In this document: positions 16,156-24,608 of the stretch, piece after piece
How the letters are laid out: each line of letters starts with the position of its first letter
Numbering within the stretch: the stretch's first letter is position 1
DNA from: an uncultured Kiritimatiellota bacterium
GTDB taxonomy: Bacteria; Verrucomicrobiota; Kiritimatiellia; RFP12; DVOR01
Assembly: GCA_944389565.1 (NCBI GenBank)
Contig: CALXMV010000022.1
Span: 1 to 36,863, forward strand
DNA length: 36,863 bases
Direction: 5' to 3'
Made by a program: the position numbers and the translations under genes
Notes under the pieces: model-generated
The model's input: only the letters and a program-made list of their open reading frames with translations
The model's database searches: none
Told to the model about the DNA's origin: nothing

Positions 16156-17642
16156 CAGTGCCGCTCCATCGCGCACCGATCCCCGCAACAGGCGCAATTG
16201 CCCTTGCACCCGCCATGCCCATCCAGCGAGAGATCCTCACCCGTCCAGCAATACGTGCAGATTCTGGGCCCGATGCCGATGGCCCGCGTCACGTCCTCCA
16301 CCCGTTGGAACGCCAGCGTCGTCATCCCCAGGCGGCGGCGGATCTCCTCGACCATCCGCTTGTAGGGCGCGCCGTCCGGGTCGCGATAGGCGCGGATGTC
16401 CGCGTCCGGCCCGTCCAGCTCCAAGATCACGCGCCGCGTGATCAGGTCCATCACGCTCTCCGTCCGCGAGAAGGTCAGGAACTTGCACTTGTAGAGCAGC
16501 GGCGGGCAGGCGATGCGCACATGGACCTCCTTGGCGCCGGCCTCGTAGAGCCGCCCCACCTGGTTGCGCAACTGCGTGCCGCGCACGATCGAATCGTCGC
16601 AGAAAATCAGGCGCTTCCCCTCGATGAGCTCGGGCACCGGCAGGAGCTTCATGTTCGCGATCTTCTGGCGCAGGCTCTGATCCGGCGGCATGAAACTACG
16701 CGGCCAGGTGGGCGTGTACTTCACGAACGGCCGCGCGTAGCGGATCCCGCTCTTGAACGCATAGCCCAACGCGTGCGCCACGCCCGAATCCGGGATCCCC
16801 GCCACATGGTCGGCCTCCACCGGCGCCTGCTGGGAGAGATACGCCCCGCTCCGATAGCGCGTCCGCTCCACCCCCACCCCCTCATACGTGCTCGCCGGGT
16901 AACCGTAATACACATAGAGAAACGCGCAGATGGCCGACTCCTCACGCCCCTCCGCCACCGTCCGCACCCCGTCGAGCGAGATCGCCACAATCTCCCCCGC
17001 CCGCAGATCCCGCGTCCGCCGATAGCCCAGATTCGGGAACGCCGCCGTCTCCATCGTCACCGCGTGCGCCCCGTCCGCCTTCTCGCCCAGCACGATCGGC
17101 GTGCGCCCGAAGCGATCCCGCGCCGCGTAAAGCACCCCCCGCTCGGAAAGCAAAAGCAACGAGCACGACCCCTCCACCCGGCTCTGCGCGTAGGCCAGCC
17201 CCTCCTCGAAGGAATCCCACGACCCAATCAGCATCGCCAGCACCTCCAGCGTGTTGATCGCGCTGTCCTTCCCCAGCTCGCAGAAATGCGTGCGCCGATC
17301 GCGCACCAACTCCTCCACGATCTCCTGCAGGTTCGTCACCAACCCCACGAACGCCAACGCGAACATCCCCAGATGCGACCGCACCAGAATCGGCTGGTCG
17401 TCCTGATCGCTAATCACCCCGATCGCGTAATTCGGGTTCAGCCCCGAAAACCGCTTCGCCGCTCCCTCGAAACGCGCCCGGAACTGGGAGTTCTGGATGT
17501 TATGGATCGAGCGGTGGAACGCGTTCCCCGCGTAAACCACCAGCCCGCCGCGCACCGTCCCCATGTGCGAATGGTAATCCGTCCCGAAAAACACGTCCGG
17601 AACGCACCCTTGCTGCGCGACGACGCCGAAAAAACCGCCCAT
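16155..17642 (-). CDS. Amidophosphoribosyltransferase homologue lacking the N-terminal catalytic cysteine
   Basis: The 495-residue product is a PurF homologue: class II amidotransferase-type N-terminus, then a phosphoribosyltransferase with PRPP loop LIFCDDSIVRGT (345-356). The protein begins MGGFFGVV, so the residue that is the nucleophilic cysteine in PurF is glycine, and glutaminase activity is not expected. I recall the same form from Bacteroidetes genomes, annotated as amidophosphoribosyltransferase. C239, C386, C462 and C465 fall where the 4Fe-4S ligands of Bacillus PurF lie. A further cysteine-rich tail (C479, C483, C485, C486, C490) follows. The start at 17642 is fixed by an excellent GGAAGGGAG. 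First gene of the operon with lpxK and murJ. Confidence 0.8.
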   Translation of the reverse strand: MGGFFGVVAQQGCVPDVFFGTDYHSHMGTVRGGLVVYAGNAFHRSIHNIQNSQFRARFEGAAKRFSGLNPNYAIGVISDQDDQPILVRSHLGMFALAFVGLVTNLQEIVEELVRDRRTHFCELGKDSAINTLEVLAMLIGSWDSFEEGLAYAQSRVEGSCSLLLLSERGVLYAARDRFGRTPIVLGEKADGAHAVTMETAAFPNLGYRRTRDLRAGEIVAISLDGVRTVAEGREESAICAFLYVYYGYPASTYEGVGVERTRYRSGAYLSQQAPVEADHVAGIPDSGVAHALGYAFKSGIRYARPFVKYTPTWPRSFMPPDQSLRQKIANMKLLPVPELIEGKRLIFCDDSIVRGTQLRNQVGRLYEAGAKEVHVRIACPPLLYKCKFLTFSRTESVMDLITRRVILELDGPDADIRAYRDPDGAPYKRMVEEIRRRLGMTTLAFQRVEDVTRAIGIGPRICTYCWTGEDLSLDGHGGCKGNCACCGDRCAMERH

Positions 17643-17677
17643 AGCGACTCCCTTCCAAGGTGAACAAAAGCGCACCC

Positions 17678-17686
17678 ATTTTACCA
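17678..17686 (-). promoter_or_regulatory. Extended -10 upstream of the purF-like gene
   Basis: Read on the minus strand, TGGTAAAAT forms a TGN-extended -10 (TAAAAT at 17683-17678) about 36 bases before the start codon. No convincing -35 is seen. It is the only AT-rich promoter-like site between the gene and the G-rich repeat. Confidence 0.45.
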
Positions 17687-17747
17687 CAAATCAAGCCACC
17701 GCGTACATGACCGACCGCCCACAAACCCCAAGGGGGCAAACCCGAAA

Positions 17748-17911
17748 GTCGGGAGGGTTTGGGGGCAAAGTCGGGAGGGTTTGGGGCGAAACCCTAAGGG
17801 GTCTGGCCCGAGGGTCGGGAGGGTTCGGGGCGAGAGTCGGGAGGGTTTGGTGGCAAAGTCGGGAGGGTTTGGGGCGAAACCCTAAGGGGGCCGACCCAAA
17901 AGTCGGGAGGG
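17748..17911 (+). repeat. G-rich intergenic direct-repeat block with quadruplex potential
   Basis: GTCGGGAGGG occurs six times (starting at 17748, 17770, 17814, 17836, 17858 and 17902). A 38-base segment (17764-17801) recurs exactly at 17852-17889, a spacing of 88 bases. Each long copy contains GGGTTT-GGGGCG-AAACCC, a perfect six-base stem (17777-17794 and 17865-17882). The run of G-tracts on the plus strand meets the usual four-tract G-quadruplex pattern. The block fills most of the 396-base gap between two divergent genes; I see no gene in it. Confidence 0.85.
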
Positions 17912-17984
17912 AACGCCCGCCCCCACACCACCCCGACCCCATCCCGCCCACTTTCCGCTTGCGCCCCCGCCCGTCGCGTGCTAA

Positions 17985-18031
17985 TATAATGTCATCGAGG
18001 ATGGGATACCCCCACCCTCGGGTAGGAAAGG
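17985..18031 (+). promoter_or_regulatory. Promoter -10, 5' leader hairpin and Shine-Dalgarno of the large secreted protein gene
   Basis: A perfect TATAAT lies at 17985-17990; the best -35 (TTGCGC, 17959-17964) has a long 20-base spacer. Transcription should start near 17997, so the leader would begin with a hairpin of two ten-base arms (17996-18005 and 18011-18020, one mismatch, five-base loop). AGGAAAGG (18024-18031) then precedes the ATG at 18039 by seven bases. A hairpin at the extreme 5' end often stabilises mRNA; that role here is inference. Confidence 0.55.
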
Positions 18032-18038
18032 ATAAACG

Positions 18039-21000
18039 ATGAGACGACTCATGTGTGTGATTGCCGCGGCGGCCATGACGCTCTGCCCCGCGCTCGGCCT
18101 TGCCCAGTCTACGGGGGGGGGGTATCGGAGGTAGCGTCATCAGCGTCAATGTGCGAGGAGGGAAATCTGGGGGTGTTGCGCTAGACAGCATCACAGGCAA
18201 GGAAGGAACCTCAGGCCTTTACCCCGTGGCCAATGCCAATTGGAACGAAGTCGAGCCAAGCAAAAATACCGTAACGCTTAACAATCCAAAGGATAATTTT
18301 GGCGTGACGACCTCCGCGACCTTCGAGGTCTCGCTCGGCGGACGGTGGTATTTAACGGATCTCGTGACGGGTGATGCGCTCACCAAGCGCGATGAACGCC
18401 TGGGTTGGATGGGGCGCGGGTATTGCGACGCCAGCGAGAACGCGGACACCCCCGAGCTGAAACTGAAGGGCATCCCCTACGCCCAATACGACGTCATCCT
18501 CTATCTGGCCACGGACAACGGGAACAAGAAGTGGGCGCCCGCGACCGTCACCGACGCGGAGGGGAACGTTACTTATTACGTTTACACCGGCCAGGAAACC
18601 GGGACCGCCGCGACGGCCGTCACCGGCGACCGCCCCGCAAACTGGCAGACCAACGTCAGCGCGCTCATCGCGGGCGCCGACACCACCGGCACTTACGGCA
18701 ACGACGTCATGCGTATCGCGGGCCTCTCCGGGGATGTCACCATCGACACCTGCCAGCAACACCAACAGTCTTGGGAGGCCCGTGGCGGTCTCTGCGGGTT
18801 CCAGATCGTGGACACCACGCCGCCGGCGTTCAGCGTGAACTTCGCGAAGGGCGGGGCGGACGGCGGCATGACCGTCTCCGCGCCGGTGCCGGACGAGGCG
18901 ACGCCGTTCGGGCTGCACCCCGTGGCGGGCTCGGACTGGAACAACTGCGAGGAGGCAAGGGGCACGGACATCACGCTCAAAGGCAGCGGCGTCGACGCCA
19001 CCGCGAAGCTGACCTACGCGGCGAACGGCACCTGGTCGTATGCCGATGGCGTGACGGATCCCTTCCTGAAGACCTTCCTGGGCGACAACGACCATGACGG
19101 CATCGGCGGCGCGACCATCGCCGTCTCCGAAATCCCCTTCTCGCGCTACGACGTGATCGTCTATTACGCCACGGACACGGCAGACAGGCAGTTCCTCCCC
19201 GTCACCGTCAATGGCACGCGCTACACCTGGGACGCCGCCGCCGCCACGGTCGCGACGGAAGATGCGGACGCCCTCTTCGGCGCCACGCGCGCCGCGACGG
19301 CCGCCTATGGCACCAACGCCCTGCGCATCGCCGGCCTCTCCGGGAATCTCACCATCCAAGGCAGCAAGCAACAGCGCGAGACCGAAGGCGACACCAACTC
19401 CGCGCTCACCAACCGCGGCAACATCGCCGCCTTCCAGATCGTCTGCACCGGCGAGATCATCGACCCCACGCCCCCCGCCGTCATCAGCCTCAACTTCGGA
19501 AGTAACGAGGAGAGCGTGCCGCAGGATGGAACCTATGGCCTTGTGCCCGTCCCCGGTTCGGCCTGGCAAAACTTGGGAGGCGCGAACGGCTCAAATATCA
19601 CCGTAACCGGCGTTTTCGGCACCGCAAACACAGACGCGACCTCCGTGACCTATGCCGCGTCCGCGACGTGGCGGTATGGGACGAGCGGGGATGTCGCCCC
19701 CTTCCTGCGCGGGTATCTGGCCGATGGGAGCAACGACGACTCCTATCCGTACGGCGCCTCCGCCTCCATCGCCAACATCCCGTTCGCGGCCTATGACGTC
19801 ATCGTGTATTACGGGACGGACAGTGGCAACGCCTTCTGGCCCATCTCCGTCAATGGCCAGGCTTATTCGTGCGATTTGGAGAATTTCGGGACGACCGCCT
19901 TCCCCGTCGCGAACCAAACCGACCCCGACCTGGCCTTTGGGCAAGGCCATATCGGGGAAACCGAGGCTGCGCTGGGGCACAACGCGTTACGCGTGAACGG
20001 GCAAACCGCCGCGACCTTGGCCTTGCTCGGCGGGTACACGCCAAAAGGAACCGTCTCGACCAATAACCAACCCCGCGGCGGGCTTGCGGCGGTGCAGATC
20101 GTGGAGCGGCATCTGATCACGGTGAGCGGGGAGCAAGCGTGGGCCGACCTCGTCGCGGGGCTGAGCGAAACGGATCCGATCCTCGTCGTCTTCGAGCGGG
20201 GCGCGACCGTCACGGGCGACGTGACGCTCCCCGCGGACGCGATCATCGACCTCACGGCGTGCGACCTCACCGCGGGCGTGCCCTTCGGCGGCGCGTTGGC
20301 AGTGAACGACGGCACGGTGGTGCGCCTACCCGCGGGCTTCACCTCCGGGCAAATCGCCGCCACCCTCTCCGGCTCGCTCGGCGGGACGCTCGTCGGCGGG
20401 ATGCCCGTGTGGCTGACGCTCGACGAGGAGGCCGGCACGCTCGCGGCCAAATTCCTGTGGGTGGACGCCACGGGCAACCACCTGTGGTCCGACCGGGGCA
20501 ACTGGCTCTCCCTGATCGTCCCGACCGCGGGAAGCGACGTCTTCTTCGAGCCTGCCGCCTCCAGGGCGGAACGGGTCATCCTCGACGTCGCCGCCGAGGT
20601 CGCCTCCCTCACCATCGAGACCCTCGGGGAAAACACCGCCACCCTCGCCATCGACACGCAGGCGGGCGGCGCCCTCACCGTCGCCGGGCGGATGCTCGTC
20701 TCCGGCAACGTCGCCGTCACCCAAAACGCCGACATCACCGTCAACGGCACCAGCGAGACATACACGCCGATGCCTGGCTATCCCACGCAACCGGTGTGGT
20801 ATGCCTTCCAAGTGCATACGGGAAGCTATACCGTCGCCGGAGGCACGCTCACGGCGATGGATGCCGCGGGCGGCGTCGGCGTGAGCGGTGGCGGCTCGGT
20901 GACGGTTGGCGGAGGTACCGGTGCGGCCATGCTCGCCGCCAGAACCGTCCGTGCCACCTATTACGATCAGAATAGCCAAAACGCCAAAGGATCGATACGG

Positions 21001-23049
21001 TTGGCCACGAACGGCACATTCGCCCCAGCTTCCACGGTTTCGCTCATCTCCAATCTGACATTCACGGCCGATGGAGGGACAATCCGCGCCGGCGCGGAAA
21101 GCGTTGTGATCGCGGTCGCGTCCGGGATAGCATTGAATGGCGTCCCCATAACGGTCGAGGCCCTCGACGGGAATCGCTTGGAACTGCGAGCATCAGCGAA
21201 GACCCCGCTGTTTTCCGGGAACGCAACCGTCACGGCACGCGGGACTGTGCTTTTCACCGCGCCCTCTATCGATGCCGCAATCACCGACGCGTATACAGGC
21301 GAACTCATTGTGGACGCGAATGCAGACGTGACGCTTGGGATGAGCCGCCCGAGCCTCTCTGTCGGGGCGGACGCAACGCTTCGCGTGACGCCGAAGACCG
21401 GTGAGAAAGCCATCGGGGAGATTGTCTTCCCAACGTCGATGACGGCTACGCCGACAGGTGCGACCTTCACGGTGGCGGATGTCACGGAGGCCGTCACACC
21501 GGAGGTCGCGGACGGCACACTGACGCTGTCGTGGGATGTGGCGTTGCCGACTTTGTCCCAAACCGGCTCTTGGAGCGATACGGGGAAGTGGACCCAACTG
21601 ACGGGCGAAACGGCCCCCGCCACGGGCGCGGCCATCCTTGACGGCACCTCCGCCCCCATCACCGTGACGCTCGACACCGCGCTCTCGGGCATGACCACCA
21701 TCCTCGTGCGCGGCGACGTGACGCTGGCCACCATGGATGCGCAGACCGGCATTCCACGAAGCGTGACCTTGACAGAGGGCGCGACCTTGACGGTTTCGGC
21801 GGGCTTTTCCGGCATCTCGCTCCAAACCCCGTGGAGCCTCCCCGCAGGGACGACCTTGCGCGTGAACAAGGCGGATTTCACGGGGTTTGCCTACATGGAT
21901 TTGGCGGGCTTGCTTGAGTTCCTGCCCTCCGGCACGGAAAGTGCGCCCATCACGCTCAACATGGACAAGGCCAATTTCGACGGTGGCTTGAAGGTCTCCG
22001 GCAGTCACGTGACGTTGGAGAATATCGGGTCGCTTGGCGGCGCGGTGACGCTCACCGGCAATGACATTACCCTCACCGGCATCGTGGAAGAGGGGGATTA
22101 CGGAAGCGTCTTCCATTGCACCTCCGGCACGCGGGTCGTCAATGAGGGTGAAGGCAACCGAATCACCAATCTGGGCGGCGCGACGGGCGTCTTCACGGTG
22201 CGGTCCGGGTCGTTTGCGGTGCAAGTCGTCAAGAGCCCGTTGGCTGGCTTGGCGTTCATCGTCAACGAAGGCGCCATACTGACCTTCGCGGATGGTTGCG
22301 TCGGCGGTCAGTATCCCATCTCCGGCGCGGGGACGGTCGTGTTGGGGACGTTGCGGCCTCAGGTCGCGGCCTTCACGGATGGCGAGACGACCTACGCCAC
22401 GTTCCCGGCCCATCTCAAGATGACCGCCACGGAGACCGAGCAGGCGGCGGGTTCGCTCTCCCTCATCGTGGCGGGCAATGGCGTGACGCTGCCCGCGGGC
22501 GGCGAGGTCTCCATCGTCTCGCCGACGGGCGAGGCCTGGGCCGTCGCTCCGGAGCGGGTGACGAACCAGCAGCGGATTGTCTTCCACAACGTGGCGGCGC
22601 CGGCCTGGGTGCCGGAGGCCCTTGCCGACGAGGCGCGCGCGGCGTTGGCCGAGGCGGGCGTCTACGGCGCGGTGACGCTGCAGGTGACGACGGGCGGGCA
22701 GGCCGTGACGGATGACCCCGAGTCGGTCGCGGCGGCCGCGCTGGCGTGCTTCGCGCTGGAGCCCACGGTGACGGCGGGCGAGAACGGCGCGGGGACGGTG
22801 GCGCTGGCCTATGAGTTCGGCATCGCGGAGTTGGCCCCGGCGGCGGACGGCGTCGCGGTGACGGTGGTGCTGCGGGGCGGCACCTTCCGTGCGGGCACGA
22901 CCGTCGCCGTCCTAGGCGCGGACGGCGAGCCGCTGGCCTCGACGGCCATCGGGGAGAATCCCGGAGCCTCGGCGACGGTGACGGTCCCGGCGGACGCGTT
23001 GGGCACGGCGCAGACCCTGCGCGTGCGCGTCTCGACCCCCACGCCCTGA
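18039..23049 (+). CDS. Large secreted/surface repeat protein, out of frame at a G10 tract (candidate phase-variable gene)
   Basis: Translation from the well-placed ATG at 18039 gives a clear Sec signal peptide (MRRLMCVIAAAAMTLCPALG, then LAQS) but stops at TAG 18132-18134. A downstream frame, open from the G-tract to 23049, encodes about 1,640 residues with no signal of its own. The two frames differ by one base at ten consecutive Gs (18113-18122); nine Gs would join them. The mature part has three tandem domains of about 215 residues, each from a VNF-like strand to an AFQIV/AVQIV end, of a type common in PEP-CTERM-bearing Verrucomicrobia and Planctomycetes proteins. Glycine/threonine-rich beta-helix-like sequence follows. 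No PEP-CTERM, LPxTG or autotransporter barrel is seen at the end (RVRVSTPTP). Function is unknown; adhesin-like by analogy. Confidence 0.75.
18113..18122 (+). repeat. Ten-G homopolymer at the signal peptide/mature junction
   Basis: The tract sits just after the predicted signal-peptidase site, the position where a one-base slip would switch export of the whole downstream protein on or off. It is the longest G run I found in the window. As given, it leaves the gene OFF; 9 or 12 Gs would restore the frame. A homopolymer sequencing error would look the same. Confidence 0.9.
18133..20110 (+). other. Three tandem copies of a ~215-residue extracellular domain
   Basis: Copies lie at about 18133-18828, 18829-19476 and 19480-20110. 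Shared landmarks in each are a start like SVNF/SLNF, a DW or AW near residue 30, a block IPYAQYDVILYLATD / IPFSRYDVIVYYATD / IPFAAYDVIVYYGTD, a GNDVMRIAGL / GTNALRIAGL / GHNALRVNGQ strand, and a closing GFQIV / AFQIV / AVQIV. DNA identity between copies is low, so the duplications are old, unlike the recent one in the mcsA-like gene. Confidence 0.8.
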
Positions 23050-23071
23050 CGCTTCACACGACACACATCAC

Positions 23072-23102
23072 GCCCCGGAGCGCATCGCGCCCGGGGCTTT
23101 TT
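23072..23102 (+). terminator. Intrinsic terminator of the large secreted protein gene
   Basis: GCCCCGG (23072-23078) pairs with CCGGGGC (23091-23097), and an inner GCG/CGC extends the stem; TTTTT follows (23098-23102). It lies 22 bases after the stop codon. Confidence 0.9.
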
Positions 23103-23132
23103 CTCATTGTGGACGATTCACAGAGAAAGCTA

Positions 23133-23162
23133 TTGACACGCGAGCGGGGGTTTTGATATCTT
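23133..23162 (+). promoter_or_regulatory. Strong sigma-70-type promoter in front of a structured RNA
   Basis: A perfect TTGACA -35 (23133-23138) and TATCTT -10 (23157-23162) with an 18-base spacer and a TGA extension before the -10. This is the best promoter in the window, yet no gene with a start or ribosome site follows for nearly 300 bases. Expected transcription start is near 23169. Confidence 0.75.
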
Positions 23163-23168
23163 ACGCGA

Positions 23169-23334
23169 TGTCGGGACGAAGAGGGCTTCCCCCCACACAG
23201 GCGCGCATCCACCCCACCCCACCCACGCGCGCCATATGCCCCCGCCCCGACCCCAGGGGCGAAATGGGTTTAGGCGGGTCGTTTGTGCGCACATCCGATA
23301 CCAAAAGCCACCCATTTTGACCCCTGGTTTTTTT
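23169..23334 (+). ncRNA. Candidate structured small RNA or regulatory leader
   Basis: Between the strong promoter and a seven-T tract, the ~166-base transcript can fold into two domains. The 5' domain has GTCGGG (23170-23175)/CCCGAC (23246-23251), GGGC (23183-23186)/GCCC (23238-23241) and a seven-pair stem GGCGCGC (23200-23206)/GCGCGCC (23227-23233) closed by a 20-base C-rich loop. The 3' domain pairs CCAGGGG (23253-23259) with CCCCTGG (23321-23327) and AAATGGGT (23262-23269) with ACCCATTT (23310-23317). No SRP, tmRNA, RNase P or recognised riboswitch motif was found, and no family is assigned. It may be a free small RNA, or an attenuating leader for the lipoprotein/ahbC operon downstream. 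Confidence 0.55.
23253..23334 (+). terminator. Long terminator hairpin with T7 tract
   Basis: CCAGGGG and AAATGGGT arms pair with ACCCATTT and CCCCTGG around an apical region that can pair further (GGC 23273-23275 with GCC 23307-23309). TTTTTTT (23328-23334) follows immediately. The polarity fits plus-strand termination; the minus-strand exit has no T-run. Confidence 0.75.
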
Positions 23335-23369
23335 GTTTCCACCCATTCGCCCCGCGTGTGCCGCCGGGG

Positions 23370-23410
23370 CGCCGCCCAGATAGGACGGCATTCCCGAAGG
23401 GGGCGTTTTT
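23370..23410 (+). terminator. Second terminator-like hairpin before the lipoprotein promoter
   Basis: CGCCGCCC (23370-23377) can pair with GGGGGCG (23399-23405) with one bulged G, followed by TTTTT (23406-23410). It is weaker than the hairpin upstream and may act as a back-up stop, isolating the lipoprotein operon. The remainder of 23335-23459 shows no gene. Confidence 0.45.
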
Positions 23411-23443
23411 CTTGTTCGCCAAGGTGCCGCGACGCGTGCGTTT

Positions 23444-23452
23444 TGGTATACT
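23444..23452 (+). promoter_or_regulatory. Extended -10 giving a leaderless start for the TPR lipoprotein
   Basis: TGG-TATACT (TATACT at 23447-23452) lies only seven bases before the ATG at 23460, so transcription would begin at or within a base or two of the start codon. No Shine-Dalgarno sequence is present. No -35 is evident. Confidence 0.55.
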
Positions 23453-23459
23453 TGCCGGC

Positions 23460-24605
23460 ATGAGAGTTGTTGCGATTTTGTTGGTGGCGGCGCTGTCCGT
23501 GGCCGGCTGTTCGCCGGAGACGCCTGAGCGGCTGTCCGTCCGGGCGGAGGAGGCTTACGCGCAGGGTGATTACGCGAAGGCCATCGCGGCGTATGAGCGG
23601 CTTTTGCAGGTGTACGGCGAGAACGCCGTGACGTACGCGAATCTGGCGTTGGCGGCGCTCCGCGCGCAGGACACGGAATACGCGAAGCGTTCCGCGGAGA
23701 AGGCTTTGGCCTTGGATGGCGTGGGGCCCCAGGCGGAGCTGACGCGCGAGTTGCTGGGCATGGTGGCCGAGGCGGAAAAGGATTTGCCGGGGGCGGCGCG
23801 GCTGTATCGCGCGCTCGCGCAGGCGAAGGACGCGCAGGTGCGGTTGCGCGCGCGGTCACGGTTGGCACGGATCTATGCAGACCAGGGGCGTGCGGATGGG
23901 GCTTTGGCGCTTCTGCTGGCGGCGGCGAATGAGCGGCCGACGGACGCGACGACGCTGTATAACCTCGGCAATCTGTGCGTGCGTGAGCCGTTGCGGATGC
24001 GCCAAGCGGCGCTGGACTACTTCCGGCAGGCGGAGCGGCTCCTGCCAAAGGACTCGCGCGAGGCGCGAAAGTGCCGGGATTGGGTGACGCGTTTGGAGGC
24101 GAATTTGGCGCGTCTGCGGCAGGTCCCCCCAAGCGGCGGCGACGCGAAGACGTGCGCGGAGAACCTGCGCCTGGCGCGGGACGCCAAGGCGAAAAAGCGC
24201 TGGCGAAGCGCGGAGACCTACGCGCGGAAGGCCGCGCAGGCCGATCCCTCGAGCTATGAGGCGGCCTTGGAATTGGGACGCACGTGCGCGCAGAACAGCC
24301 ACCGAGACGCCGCGCTGAAGGCGTATGACGCGGCGTTGGTGTTGCGCCCGGGCTCGACGGACGCTCACGCCGAGGCCGCGCAGTTGGCCTATGACGCGAA
24401 GCGCTACGGCGATGCCGTGGCTTATCTGCGGCCCTTGCTCACGGCCCAGCCGCGCAACCGGTTCATCGCCGACCTGATGATGCGGATCCTCACCGCGCAA
24501 CGCAAACTGTCAGACGCGCGGGTGTGGGGGGAGTATTATCTGGCGCTTGACCCGAAGGCGCCGGCAAGTTACCGCAAGTGGGTCGACAGTCTGCCTGAGG
24601 AGTGA
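23460..24605 (+). CDS. TPR-repeat lipoprotein
   Basis: The 381-residue product starts with a lipoprotein signal peptide (MRVVAILLVAALSVAGC; lipobox VAGC, C17), so it should be exported and acylated. The mature part consists of tetratricopeptide-like helical pairs, for example AEEAYAQGDYAKAIAAYERL (29-48), DATTLYNLGNL, AETYARKAAQADPSSYEAAL and AALKAYDAALVLRPGSTDAH. TPR lipoproteins usually act as scaffolds for periplasmic or outer-membrane complexes; the partner is unknown. The ATG at 23460 is chosen because the signal peptide begins there; the longer frame from 23283 covers non-coding DNA. The stop is three bases before the ahbC-like gene. Confidence 0.85.
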   Translation: MRVVAILLVAALSVAGCSPETPERLSVRAEEAYAQGDYAKAIAAYERLLQVYGENAVTYANLALAALRAQDTEYAKRSAEKALALDGVGPQAELTRELLGMVAEAEKDLPGAARLYRALAQAKDAQVRLRARSRLARIYADQGRADGALALLLAAANERPTDATTLYNLGNLCVREPLRMRQAALDYFRQAERLLPKDSREARKCRDWVTRLEANLARLRQVPPSGGDAKTCAENLRLARDAKAKKRWRSAETYARKAAQADPSSYEAALELGRTCAQNSHRDAALKAYDAALVLRPGSTDAHAEAAQLAYDAKRYGDAVAYLRPLLTAQPRNRFIADLMMRILTAQRKLSDARVWGEYYLALDPKAPASYRKWVDSLPEE

Positions 24606-24608
24606 GCC

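Noticed and set aside
17748..17911. CRISPR-like array
   Set aside because: Units are short, spacing is irregular, the spacers are themselves repetitive, and no cas genes are near.
17707..18042. 111-codon plus-strand frame through the G-rich repeats
   Set aside because: Its repeated GRVW/GGFG peptides come directly from the DNA repeat; no ribosome site or protein-like composition.
18100..18135. TTG start at 18100 for the large protein
   Set aside because: It would lack a signal peptide and has no ribosome site, whereas the ATG at 18039 has both. The frame shift at the G-tract is the better reading.
23169..23334. SRP RNA, 6S RNA or tmRNA
   Set aside because: No SRP apical loop consensus or tmRNA ends are present, and the two-domain fold lacks the single long stem with a central bubble of 6S RNA.
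23130..23460. Short frames on both strands across the RNA candidate region
   Set aside because: No ribosome sites; the minus-strand frames cross the terminator and promoter elements. The interval is better explained as non-coding.
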